From assembly GCA_019054805.1 (NCBI GenBank), contig JAHQIY010000017.1, forward strand, positions 992,001 through 1,056,000: 64,000 nucleotides of DNA, given 5' to 3'. Below are positions 1 through 11,460 of this stretch, in pieces. The notes beneath the pieces were generated by a model. The model searched no databases and was not told the DNA's origin. It saw nothing but the letters and a program-made list of their open reading frames with translations. Position 1 is the stretch's first letter; the number at the start of each line of letters is the position of its first letter. Origin of the DNA: Brachionus manjavacas. Taxonomy: Eukaryota; Rotifera; Eurotatoria; Ploima; Brachionidae. The translations under genes and the position numbers were made by a program.

Positions 1-1168
1 AATATTCAATTATTTTTACACAGCTAGTCTTTTTTAGAAAAAATTACCGAAGTAAAATAATATAAGAAATGCTAGATTTTATTTAACTAATGATTACTAT
101 TAAGATTAAATTGGGAAAAAATTTAAACCATTATTATGTTGAGTTTAAGTGATTTTTAATATTAATAGAATTATATCTGTAAAATGTCTCAATGATTTTT
201 CTGAATCTAATTGAAATTGAGTAGAAATAAAGGAAAATTTCCATAAATTGTAATTAATTTATTAATAACTTTGCAAAAAATAACGAGAAAATCATAGTTT
301 TGCTTAAATTTCAATTAGATTTATTTTTAGACGGACATGTTGTAATTAATTAATTTTCAAGTTGTTTATTTTTGCTTAAAATTTGAAGTTTAATTTATTT
401 TTCAATTTTCTGTTTCTGATAAAAATTTTTAAATTGCCAAAAAGTAAGAAAAAGTAGTTCATTAGAAAAAAAATGTTTAAGATATTTTCTAATGAGAGAA
501 GTAAAATGTTTTTAAAGAAAGCATGAGAAATAGTTTTTTGAGCAAATAATAATTGATTAATAAAAAAATTTAAATCAATAAAATAGTCATTTTTTATTTT
601 TAATTATTTTTCATTAACTAAAAGCGCGTTGTGCAAATTGTGAGTTTAAAAAATAGTTTATTAAATGTTCAAATCTATATTTAACTAAACTAAGGAAAAT
701 TCACACAATTAAATTAAATATTTTTAAATAAAAAAAATTTTTCTTATCACAAAAAAAATGGAAATTATATATTACCTCATTTTTTTTGGATATTTTAAAC
801 TTATGTCAGATTAGTATCATTTCTTGGATACTCAAATACATCCCATGGTTAATTATTTTTTTTTTTTAACAGTAATCAAAAATTAATTAACTATAATTTC
901 TAAACAATAATCAATTTTTTAATGATAATGAATCAAGAATTTTTTTTCTAATTATTCATAAGGTTTCCCATTGTTCAACGCAAGATCGAGTTGCTTTATT
1001 CAAAAGAATTAAAATTTTTAAATGATAAATTGAAGTTTATGATAAGATTTTGCTGATCATTCTCAAAAAATAATTATAAAAATTTTTTTTTTGTATTTTT
1101 TGCAGAGACATTCAAATTAATATCATGCTGTACCACAACAAGTATTATGAATTAAGAATAGGACCGCA
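1..1168. other. AT-rich stretch without recognisable gene
   Basis: Long A and T runs and stop codons in all frames. I see no coding, RNA or repeat structure until the LINE relic that begins near 1169. Confidence 0.5.
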
Positions 1169-1351
1169 GTGGAAATATTGCACAGCCTTTTCAGGAAGAT
1201 ATGGTACCCATAAGTCATACCAGAAGACTGGTCAAAAAGTTTCTTAGCCAAGCTTCCGATGAAAGAAAACAAAATGATTATTGACAATTGGCCAGGAATA
1301 ACACTACTACCAATAGCAGGAAAAGCATTCTGCTAAATTACTCTGGGCAGA
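1169..1351 (+). pseudogene. LINE reverse-transcriptase relic, part A (fingers region)
   Basis: One frame, with two in-frame stops, reads like the N-terminal RT region of a non-LTR retrotransposon. It has the pattern V-I-P-E-D-W-S-K..LAKLPMKENK..NWPGITLLPIAGKAFC, which matches the conserved block W(K/S)..(L/I)..(I/L)PKKG..NWRGI(T/S)LL...GK. The next conserved block (REEQ) is found about 970 bases downstream in part B, so the two pieces look like one interrupted element. Family assignment within LINEs is not certain. Confidence 0.7.
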
Positions 1352-2321
1352 TAACAATATGATGACCATTCTATTCAAATAAAAGGAATTATTTCAAAAT
1401 AAAGATAAAAGAATTTCTAAATTTAAAATTTTTTATTTAAAAAAAAAAATAATTAATTCATCAGTTGAGATAACAGTTCGAATTTTATTTTATTTTTTCT
1501 TTACTTGATTGCCAGCTGATTTAATTTGATTATCAGTAAATAATAAATTTTATGTTCTAGTCTAACAAATTTACTAGCTTTATTTTCGATTTAATTGTGC
1601 CCCATTTATTGTTCTTGAATATCATGACTCGACAATGTTATTTGTTCCTGTTAAATCTAAAAAGTTTAATAAGATCATTTAGGTTCCGAAATTTGATTGA
1701 AAAAGTGAACTTTCTCGTTTACATTTCCCTTGCCAAAGATAGATTTCAATCCATTTTATTTTCTATTTTACTATCACATTTTTTATCATTATTTTAGATT
1801 AGACGAATAAATATCCATTTCCTCTTTACCACTATCCTTTTTTTTCGCGTTTTTTTTTAATTAAATATATTTTTTTTAAAAATATAAGTAATTTTACATA
1901 AGTAATTAATTTATAAAAAAAATTATTATTCAAAAAAAATTTATTTATCTTAAAAATCTGTTCAAAATAAATGAGGATTTAAAATTTTTATATTTATTTA
2001 ATCAAATAAGGCCATTTCTGGCGATGTAAAGTCATTTTAAAAAATAAAAAATAAAACTAAATAATGAAGTATTTTTTACTTTGATTTCGCGTAAGCGAAG
2101 ATAATAAAGAAATTTGAAAGAAAATAATTTCTACTTAATTTTACATTTAAAGTTTTTTTTTTATTTATTTCAATGAACATCTTAAAGGCGATGTAAAAAA
2201 AAACAAAAAAATTTAAAAAATAAAATGTAATAAATAATAAAGTTTATTTTTGCAGTTATGTTTATTTGCATTTAGAATTTTCAAAATTTTCAAATGATTA
2301 ATAAGAGTGGCATGACGGTGT
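1352..2321. other. AT-rich segment separating two collinear LINE relic pieces
   Basis: No coding signal. It lies between RT blocks that are adjacent in intact elements, so it is either an insertion or decayed element sequence. No clear terminal repeats were seen at its edges. Confidence 0.4.
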
Positions 2322-2635
2322 CCTTAGAGAAGAACAAGCAGAGGATGCATAGACCAGAAACATAATAGAACAAAGTCTCGACTGGAAATTTTGATTTCAA
2401 GAAAGTCTTTGATAACATACTCAGAAAAACTTTGTCAATCATAGAAGATACTACACTTGATAAAACTCTTCTACGAAAAATTCCAGTTATGCTTGGACAT
2501 GTACTTAGAATGAAAGGAATACGTATACCAAGCAGAGCTCTTGAATGAGCACCTCAAAGGGATGAAGAGTAGATGACCAGTAATAACTTTGAGGTTAAAT
2601 CTGGAAATTGATTGCAGAAAAATATAACCTTTACT
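2322..2635 (+). pseudogene. LINE reverse-transcriptase relic, part B (palm start fused to C-terminus)
   Basis: Starts with VLREEQA, continues through TRNIIEQSLDWK and, after a frame change, FDFKKVFD (the palm motif normally DFKKAFD). It then jumps directly to the C-terminal signature GHVLRM.G.RIPSRALE.AP, and after another frame change to RPVITLRLNLEIDCRK. The catalytic FADD region is missing, so it is internally deleted and contains several stops. Clearly dead. Confidence 0.72.
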
Positions 2636-2820
2636 TAATAAAATAAAAGTCAATACAAATAAATTTAATTAAAGTAAAATTATTTTATTTATTTTTTTAA
2701 TTTGAAAGACCATTAGTTAAACAGAAACAGATAAACAAAAAATTAAAAAAAAACTGTTCATCATTCAAATCTTTAGTATCTGAAATGACTTAAGGAAAAG
2801 CGAACCATATTAATCAACAT

Positions 2821-3205
2821 GCCTACCTTGGAGAGTGTATTAAGAAACGACTTGAATCAACGATTAAAGAATATTATGATGACAATTATGTATTTTAGCC
2901 CGACTTAGCATCATCTCATTATGTGAACATGGTACAGAATTATATGTTAGATAAAAGTAATAGGTATGTTGCCAAAGAAGTGAATCCAGCAAAAGTACCA
3001 AAAGCACGACCAGTTGAAGATTTTTGCGGAAATTTGAAAGCTAAAGTTTATGAGGTTGATTGGAATCAAAAATCCTAAGCAGGTCGAAAACAAAATTCGC
3101 ACTTGCCTGAGCAATATGGACCCAAAGGTTTTACAAGGCCATGCCAGGACTGTTCGCTCTAGGCTCGATATTAAATGTCATCATGGAGTTCAATACCTTA
3201 AATAA
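2821..3205 (+). pseudogene. Tc1/mariner-like transposase relic (C-terminal DDE part)
   Basis: Reading from 2821, the frame gives F-stop-PDLASSHY, then KEVNPAKVPKARPVEDF. These correspond to the mariner/Tc1 blocks FWPDLAxxHY and (N)PP..P..RPIE(D/R)(F/Y)W, with the final catalytic acidic residue in RPVED present. The tryptophan of FWPD is a TAG stop. A frameshift near 3070 moves the C-terminus (NPKQVENKIRTCLSNMDPK) to another frame, ending about 3205. No N-terminal DNA-binding part or flanking TIRs were found. Confidence 0.75.
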
Positions 3206-3375
3206 TATTATTTTTTCAAAATTGGAGGATTCAGTTTTAATCTAAAAAAATTTAAAGCCTTTGTTAAATAAAAATTTTTTTATTTAATTTTGTGCCATTT
3301 TTATTCTACACCCGTTAAATCAAAATTGTATAATATCACAGAGCAATAATAATATCAAACCACTAAAATAATAAG

Positions 3376-4205
3376 AAATACCAAAAACATAGTAAATTAT
3401 ACCAATAATTTAATAAAACAATCACATATTAAGTTTTTTTCCACTAATCTAGTTATATTACCAATAATTTTGATTAAAATAACCATAAATTTTATAAAAA
3501 AAATAACAAAAAAATTATATAAAAAGTAAAATAAAAAACTATTTCTATATTTCTATATTTCTATATTTATTGTACTGCGTGTCACAAATTTTACATTTCT
3601 TGATATTTTCGAACCTTTTATCATTATAAACAATTAATAATTCTCTAAGATAATAAATTGTTTATTATCTTTCAAAAATTTGTCAACCCTTATCAAAAGA
3701 AATCATTTTAGAGAGTCCAACTGACCAAAGATTAGACGATGTTCTTCTAGCTTTGTCCTATGAACTCAAATCTCTGTATAAAAATAGAATGCGAAGTAAA
3801 GCGATCACTTAAGATCTACACAAGTCTTTGAAAACTTAAATTAAATGGTCAAGGAAATCAAGGAAAGAAGAATAAAAAAAGTTAATGGAATCTAGATATT
3901 CTAACTATCAGTTTAGCCGTTATTAATTATAATGATAAAAGATTCGAAAATATCAAAAAATGTAAAATTTGTGAAACGCAGTTGAATTAAAAAAGATCTT
4001 TTTTTATTTGAAAAAATATGAGCCATTGTTTTTTTTTCTGATATTTTTTTTATTAAATTTACAATTATTGTAATCAAAATATGGTTTAAAATAAAAATTA
4101 CTAGTAATAAAACTAGATTAGTGGAAAAAAACTGAATCAATAATTGGAAATTTAATTTGTTTTATTAAAAAAGAGGTTAAATTTACTATTTTTGTGGTTA
4201 CAGTT
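3376..4205. mobile_element. Non-autonomous element with about 200-bp inverted arms
   Basis: The left arm (about 3388-3635) is a near reverse complement of the right arm (about 3925-4195). The best block is 3574-3630 against 3928-3982, with about three mismatches in 54 bases. A second block near the ends is 3433-3452 against 4116-4134. The spacer (3640-3915) holds about 33 open codons after a TTTTAG, from about 3710, that are less AT-rich than the arms. Target duplication not resolved. Confidence 0.65.
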
Positions 4206-4769
4206 TACTATGGTCCAACATCACACGCTACATTTTTCAGGAGAAATAATAAGAAAAAAAAATTTATTAATTTTAATTTCTTAATGATTCCAAAGCTTCA
4301 AAAAATTTTAAAATACTTAACTTTTTTTTATAATAACTTTTGAGCATGATCATTAATTCTGATAATAAACTTCAATTAAAAGTTTTAATAGCGGTGTCGA
4401 AAAAACCCATCAAACTTGTCAAAACATAATAAAAAAAATTTAATCAGATTTAATTAAGCCAAAATTCTTTACATTTAAATAGCAGAATTAAAAGGACGAC
4501 ACAGCCTAGGATTTGTTTGTCTTAATAAAATAGAGTTTTAATTGATTAATTAAATGATATGACTGACAGCATCTTAGCACTTCCACGAGGCCTATCAATT
4601 TGACAATTTTGAAAAAAAATTAAAAAGTACTAAATGCTTCGGAAAGAAAATTGTTTTGAAAAAATAAGCAAGGGCTGTCAAAAGTCTTAGATTTTCTAAA
4701 AAAAATTTCAGGCTTTTTTTATGCATAGGTTATGACCATATATTCAGAAATTCTCCAAGACTAAATATC
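4206..4769. other. Intergenic, nothing recognised
   Basis: AT-rich, no coding frame or repeat that I can support. Confidence 0.4.
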
Positions 4770-5420
4770 TATGTATATGTTACCGTAAATTTATAAAACA
4801 CGTATATTTAAAAATTTACTGATCTAACAGTAAAAATGTAAAACATAAAAAATTGAATAAATTTTAGATATTTACTGATTTTTTATTTGTATAAGTAATT
4901 TACTGGAATCTTTTTAGTTAATTACTGAAATAGTGTCAAAAATTTTGTTTTTGCAGCTTGATCTCCCTCCATGACATCTTGAGTTACATAACAACTGGGA
5001 TTTTTTGTAACCACATCGATTTGTCATACATAGACCAGTGCAGTTGCATTTTACCATACCTTGACCACCAAGCAAACTTCTGGAAAATATTTCTTACTTC
5101 TTGTCATCATTTTTTGTGCTCGTTTTTGTTGATTATCACTTACATTATTTCTTATACCCAACAAAGAATTTGCTTTATCGATATTATCATCAATAGGAAG
5201 ATCTTCGCTTGATAGCTCTAGATTGACCATTCTTCAAGTTTTAGTAAATTACTGAACTAAAAATTGTTTTACATAATTACTAACTGAAAAGTAAATTAAA
5301 AAAATTACAAGTAAAAAAACAAAACATATTTTTATTCCTATTTGTTTTACATTTTTACTGGTAGACCAGTAAATTTACAAATTAACGTGTTATAGAAATT
5401 TACTATTACATATACAAGTA
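4770..5420. mobile_element. TIR element carrying the tail of a KRBA2/Ginger-like transposase
   Basis: The left end (4770-4850) and the reverse complement of the right end (5340-5420) share GTATATG, GTAAATTT, ACACG and AGTAAAAATGTAAAACA in the same order. Further inward both arms carry repeated GTAATTTACTG-type motifs, giving arms of about 170 bp. The interior encodes, on the minus strand, a Cys-rich transposase tail (separate entry). It looks like an internally deleted, non-autonomous copy. Confidence 0.7.
4940..5225 (-). pseudogene. Cys-rich C-terminus of integrase-type transposase (KRBA2/Ginger-like)
   Basis: On the minus strand, 5225 to about 5085 reads as a charged segment containing QQKRAQKMMTRSKKYFPEV. 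After a one-base frame change comes GGQGMVKCNCTGLC, followed by MTNRCGYKKSQLLCNSRCHGG. The pattern CxCxxxC..NRC...C..(C)H is the tail seen in KRAB-A-domain-containing-2-like and Ginger-type integrase proteins (family knowledge). The segment that normally separates these two blocks is absent, so the copy is deleted as well as frameshifted. On the plus strand the same bases give only a shadow frame. Confidence 0.6.
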
Positions 5421-8400
5421 TGATTGATTTATTTGATTAGATGAACTATTATGGGAACGTTTTTAAAATTTTTATAAGTTTTTTTAAGAACATGTTTTGA
5501 TGGAACCTGGAATACATAGTAGAACAAATTAAAAAATAATACATCCATGTTTTTCAGAAAACAACAAAAAATTTGAAAATGGAAAAGAATAAAATGAATT
5601 TTTTTTGACATTTGCACAAATCTAAATAACTTGGGGGATAAAGTTGTTTAATAATATTAATAATATTTATTGTGTAAACCTAAAAAATTTTTAGTTGTAA
5701 AATTCTGGAATTTATTTGTCCAGTATTATTTGATTAATTTTTTTAAGAGAAAGAAAATCAATCAAAATCAAAATTTATTTATAAAAAAATTTGGAGATTC
5801 TATCAGGAAAATGACAGCCTTAAGCTTCTCTTTGATCTCCAAACATTGTACACCTTTTGATATTCTCAGACTGGTTCGCCTTTTATTCAGCAATCCATTT
5901 ATCTTTAAAAATTGAATTTAGCACATTAAAAATCAACGGATTGAAATATGTAGAGAGGAGAAATACATGAAGCAGGAAAAAAACTGGGACTTAAAAACGT
6001 CGGCTAGTTTTAAAATAAACTTTGATTATCAAACCTAACATGCATTTTTTTTATACAGAATAAAACATTTTTGAGAGAATTTCACATTTAGTAAGAGTGA
6101 AAACATAAAACCTAGGACGTTTTAGTCGTAAAAAAAGGAGCTTAAAAGGAAAATTTCCAATTTGGAAATGATTTAATAAATCTAAGGAAATACTCACTGG
6201 AAATTATTTTTACTTTTTTTAAAAAATTCTGTTTATCAAATTTGTTTTAATTTTAATTTTGGTTATTTTCTGAAAAAAAAAATTCATATTACTTTTTTTT
6301 TATTGCTTTTAGTCGTTGTTTTTTCCTTAGTTTTTTTAATCGACTTAACCATGACTATTTAAAAAATTGAAAAACTTTTTTTCTAGAAGTAATAAAATTA
6401 CAAAAGCTTAATTGTTTGTTATAGAACAACACAGATTAGTCAAAATGCCAAGAAGGTTTCTCAAAAAGCACAAAAATTCTTTTTTTATGCAAAATATCTT
6501 TTATTGTAAAGTTAAAATGAAAATTTTACTAATTGATTTTAATTAGTTATTTTTGATCAAAAATTTTTTTTGTAGCCAGAATTTGGTTTTATTTGAAACA
6601 TTTTTTAAATGATGATAATAAATATACTGCAATGTGAATACTAAGGATATAAATAAATACTGAAAACACGCTCTTACAGTTTGTAATATTAATTTTTTTT
6701 TTTCGATGTACAAATAATTTGTTCTTTTTTGTTTTATTAAAAAGTATATTTTTTTGTAAGTAAAGACATTAAATTATTCTATAAATTTAAAAAAAAAAGA
6801 AAGCAATATATGTTTCATTCTAATAAATTTTTAAAGTTTTTTGTACCATCAGCTTTAGAAAAAAAAATAATTAAAAAGTAGACATTTATAAAGTATTAAA
6901 AAATAATTGATATCTAATATTGTTATTTCTATTATTAAAGAGAAAGAAGATTTTTCAGATTATTCAATTGAAATTAATTGTTAAAACATGATTTTTAAAT
7001 ATAATTTTTGAGTCAATGTCAAAAAAAATTAACTTTAAAAATTTATGAAATATCTATTACTTTCTTTTTATTGTAAAAATTTATAGAGTAATTTAATGTC
7101 TTTACTTATAAAAAAAAATATCTAGAGATTAAACTGCTAAAAAAAACTCATTAAAATTAAGTTATTATTTAAACAAACATAACAGTCAAAAAGCAAAGAC
7201 AATTCTTGGTCGAATGGTATATCGTATTAAAACTTTAAAATCCGATTTCAAAATAACTAAGGTGTTTTATTATAATCAAAATATTTCAAAATCTTAACTT
7301 CCTGGAGAAAAACTAGGCACATTTTTAGAAAGCTCGTTAAATTCTCTTCAAGAAAAATGGGGGTCAGTAGGGGGTCAAGTTTTTGAAAGCATAAAAATAT
7401 TCAATTTTCACAAAAAAGAGAAAAATTCAAACTAAATGATATGTTAAAACTTTTAAAAATATTTTTGCTTTGCAAAATAAATGAGGGTCAGTATTTTAGT
7501 AGGACCCAGTCTAAGCTATGTCAAAAACAATCAAATTTTAGAAAAACATTTGAACAATTTTTCTCAATTTAAATTAATAGCAAAGAAGAGATCAAAAGTG
7601 AATGTTTCTACATTAAAGCTATCGATTTTCAATAGTTTCAATAAATTTTTTTTTTAAATTGAAAACAACTTTTGTATTTTTTTAATTTAAAAACAACTTT
7701 ATTGAATTATTTTCATCAAAAAAGCATCTAAAACTAAATAATCTATGTTTGAAGCATTTTATTTAATTTAAATAGAGCGACAATGAAAAATTTTCTCCAA
7801 ATACTTTTTAAAATAAAATATTCGCAATTTTCAATTATATATTTAAAATTTTTATAAAATACAATAGATTATACCAAATTTAAAAGAATTTAAAAATAAA
7901 AAAAAAGATGAAAATATGTACTTCATTTTAGCGATTTTTCGAATTAAATTTTGGATTTAACCATGTTTAGTAAATGTACTTAATTTATCATTTTCAAATT
8001 TACGTAAAACTCTCGTTGCAATTATTGCTTTTTTTTGCTTGGAAACCAGATTTGTTTGATTCCAATTAATTTTATCATTCTATTTTGAAATTTAAGTTAA
8101 GTATTTTGCAATCTTTTGGTGATTTTTAAATCGAATGGTGAATTAATTTCAAAATTTAATCAGATAGCAGATAAATTTGATAAGAAAAATTAAGGGCTTA
8201 CTTTAAGTTAGATTATTACCCAAATAATACTATAAAAAAATGATACCCAAAATTACGAGTTAAAAATTAGAATTAAATCCTGGGTAAATATTAGCTTAAA
8301 ACGATGAAAATCAATGATATTAAATTTATAATTAAATAAATTATATATTAAAACTACAAAGAATAAAATTTATTTAAAAAAAAAAAACACTTTCAAATCT

Positions 8401-8842
8401 ATTTAGAAAAAAATCTAATCGTCTATTTTTTTATTCTTAAAAAAGATAAATAAAGATTATTAATTATTTATTCGAATAATTTTTCTTTATTTATTCACCC
8501 GAGTAAATAATCCTTAAAAAGAAAACATAATCTTGTTTTTTTACTTTTTATTTTTACGAAAACATAATTTTTTTTCTATAAATTTAATAGAAAAAAAGGC
8601 GCTCTATTAAAAATTTTGACAATTAGTTCCAAAGAATTTTGACATAATTGTCAAATATAATATTCATTCATCAGCCACAATATTTAGTAGTCTTTTTCTT
8701 TTTATTTTTCAGCAAAACACCGAACGGCATCTTATTATAATAATTTCGACAAAGATAAACACTTCTCATCTTCAAAACTTAATTAAATTTTCTTGATAGA
8801 ATTTTATTTTGTCTAAGATGATTTTTTTCTATTCTAAAAAAA
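5421..8842. other. Intergenic, 3.4 kb
   Basis: Very AT-rich with many homopolymer runs. No coding region, RNA gene or repeat with clear borders was recognised. The last 200 bases lead into the fucosyltransferase frame and may contain its promoter or 5' UTR, but no motif stands out. Confidence 0.4.
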
Positions 8843-10209
8843 ATGTATTCAAATAACTTTTTTTTTTACCGAAACTTTGGCCTTAAGCGACATCGCCTCA
8901 CCACTTGCTCGCTTTTAATTATTTTTTTTACCACATTTATGGCATTTAAACACTCCATATTCACCAGGCCCTACTACCAAATAGATTATCCAAAGTACAC
9001 ATTTATACTGGAAGCTGACAGACCCACTCTGAACATATGCAGTCCATTTAAAGAAAACCACACTGAGTTCAAAGTTGTTATAGATGGTGAGCCCTATCCG
9101 CAAATAGTTCCACTTTTTTCAACCAAAGCATTAATTTTAGTTGTTTGAACTCGAGCCCCAAGCGGAAAACAATTTTGTTATGGAACAAATTTATAGGCCT
9201 GCCTATTATTCCAGTCAACAATCAAGACTTGCAAAATTTGCTTCTCAAATCCAATTGTCCAGTGACCAACTGTGATTTGACCACGGACAAAAGCAGACTA
9301 AACTCGAGTGACATGGTTCTGTTTCACATGAGAAGCCGGATTGAAAATTTTCCCAAGTTCCGATTCTCGAACCAGAAATGGGTCTACACTGTCTACGAAT
9401 CCCAACAACACTGTCCAATGTGTAGCAAATTGGATAACTTATTTAATCTTTCCTCAACATTTAGCTCCACGTCGGACATAACAAGTATCTATTACTCTGA
9501 GTCTGGGCTAAGATGGACTTCCTCAAACCCCAACTACAACGAATCAAACTTTTTGCTCAGCTCAAAACCCGGCTTCGCTGTCATCCTCATCAGTGATTGC
9601 AATGAACATTTGAACAGACTTAAGATAGTGAAAATTTTACGTAGATATATACCGGTGGATATTTACGGAAAATGCTCGGATCAAGGCCTAAAATGTCCAG
9701 AAACCGGAGACTGTAGAGAATATCTGGCCAAAAGATACAAATTTTTCTTTACTTTTGAAAACTCTTATTGTAAAGAGTATGTGACAGAGAAATTTTTCAA
9801 CACCCTAAGATATGATACAGTGCCAGTGGTGCTAGGCGCAGGAGAATACACAAAATTCGCGCCCAAATCAGCATTCATTAATCTAATGAATTATGCAAGT
9901 CTAAATGAACTGGCCGAGTATTTGAAGCAGTTAAGTCAAAATCAAAGCGCTTACCAGGAGTATTTTAAATGGAAACAGTTTATTCAAGTTGATAGAAGTG
10001 AGCGAGCTTTTATGCACTATTGTGAAATGTGCATTGGTCTTCAGATGGAAGAATTTACTGGCATTAGGCACAGTGTGTTTAGCAACCATTCTACATTATT
10101 TACGATGCGTGACAATTGTCGCGCAGTCAAAATAGAAAGTGTTTTTGGAACCATGTTTTTGAAATTGGATGATCAGGATGTCAAAATGAAATATTTGGAG
10201 AGCTATTAA
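8843..10209 (+). pseudogene. Alpha-1,3-fucosyltransferase-like (GT10), one-base frameshift
   Basis: Near-identical copy of the intact GT10 gene at 29313-30701. The family transfers fucose from GDP-fucose to glycans in the Golgi. An ATG at 8843 starts an N-terminal anchor (SLLIIFFTTFMAF). The frame is lost near 9117, where the run of T after CCAC has six bases and the intact copy has seven. The second frame carries the GT10 hallmark YKFFFTFENSYCKEYVTEKF and the VPVVLGAGEY block and ends at TAA 10207-10209. Otherwise nothing is damaged, so this may be a young pseudogene or a sequencing error in a live gene. Homology to the other copy starts at AAATGTATTC and ends within a few bases of the stop codon. 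A divergent patch lies at 9580-9662 (see findings). Confidence 0.88.
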
Positions 10210-10438
10210 TAAAAAAAATTTTCAATTTTTAAATCATGAATTAATAGGTTATGAAGGAAATATGTTTTGGAAAAATATTTATTAAGATAAAGTTTAATAA
10301 CGAATAATATTTATTTAAAGGTTTTGTTGTTAATTAAAAAAAATTTTACATTATTTTTAAATAAAAATTATTAATAATCTGGTCTGGTAAACACCTATCT
10401 TTCGGAATATCTCTAGTAAAAAATTTAAAAAACTAAGG

Positions 10439-11013
10439 TTAACACTAGAAGCATCAAAACGAGTCAAAATGACTTGTTTTAATGGAATCTAATGGATAAA
10501 AATGGAAAATAAATTATTATTTAGATAAATCTATGCAAAACTTAATTTTAATTGAGTAAAAATAAAAATTTGGCTAAAAAAAAGTATCTGGCAAAAATTT
10601 TATCTTCTAATAAATTCATTCCTTTTTGAACCAATTTTTCGTCTTTTTAATGTACGCAAACTATAATTTTTGCATTTTTTTATCTTCGTTCAAGTATTGG
10701 GCTTTGAGTCGGTTTATTAAAGATTTGTATATTTTTTATAAATATTTTATGACTCATCCATTGATTTTGTAGATAAATTCAAAATTTTAATTAAAAAACG
10801 AGTCAAAATGACTCTTTTTGGTGCTTCTAGTAGTATATACTTGATTTTGTAAAAAGGAAATATTTTTTTTATTTGTATTTAGTTTATTTAGAAAGTTATT
10901 CTTATTTTTATGCTGAAAAAAAAATTATGCTAAAATAGCAAAAATTGACTTAGATTTTAGCGGCCAAAAATCGTAAAAGAGTCATTTTGACTCGTTGGTG
11001 CTTCTAGTGTTAA
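10439..11013. mobile_element. piggyBac-like MITE with TTAA ends
   Basis: The left end reads TTAACACTAGAAGCATCAA and the right end, reverse-complemented, reads TTAACACTAGAAGCACCAA. Both continue with CGAGTCAAAATGACT, giving inverted repeats of about 34 bp. TTAA sits at both borders (10439-10442 and 11010-11013), the target site of piggyBac transposases. A third copy of the right-end sequence (CGAGTCAAAATGACTC, then TGCTTCTAGTA) lies inside at 10799-10834, without TTAA. The 575-bp element encodes no protein. No autonomous partner is in the window. Confidence 0.85.
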
Positions 11014-11279
11014 AAATTCCCAAGTTTTAATTAGGGATTAAATAGACTAATTTAAAAATTTTAGTAAATGAAAAATAAAAATTTTATTTTCTGAGATGTT
11101 TTTTTCAACAAAAAAAACGAAAAAAAATTTTAGCGAGCTTTAAATTTTTTTAAATTTGACATAATTTAAAGCTAATATTATTTTTCATTTGCAAAATCTA
11201 AAAATGAATTTAATATCAAATTAGATAATTTTGTCATACAAAATTAATTATTTTTATTTCGGATGAAAACAAAAATTCG

Positions 11280-11460
11280 AAAATTCAACAATTCTTTACC
11301 TTGGTCAGAAAGGATTTCTTTCTAGGTGCCAAACAATGCCATGTATTCGCAATATTTTTTTGCAATTTCCACGGCTCTTTTAGTTCTAAAAGCCTTGTTT
11401 TAATATTCCTGATTGGTAATGATAGGGACAGATGAGCTCAAACTTATGTTTTTTAATGTC
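11280..11460 (-). pseudogene. Integrase core fragment (DDE-type)
   Basis: The minus strand reads LPITNQEY..NKAFRTKRAVEIAKKYCEYMALFG then, after a TAG, KEILSDQGKELLNF. SDQGKE is the second catalytic-aspartate block of retrotransposon integrases (S/TDxGxEF). One in-frame stop and no flanking LTRs. It could come from a Ty3/gypsy element or a Ginger/KRBA2-like transposon. Confidence 0.65.

Noticed and set aside
1597..1797. 66-codon plus-strand frame
   Set aside because: Ile/Leu/Phe/Ser-rich product typical of T-rich DNA; no domain, no splice context.
5429..5915. Two short frames on opposite strands
   Set aside because: AT-driven composition, no motif. 5810-5915 looks mildly coding on the minus strand but cannot be assigned.
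7360..7510. GGGTCAGTA repeats as a possible element border
   Set aside because: Two loose matches only, with no terminal structure.
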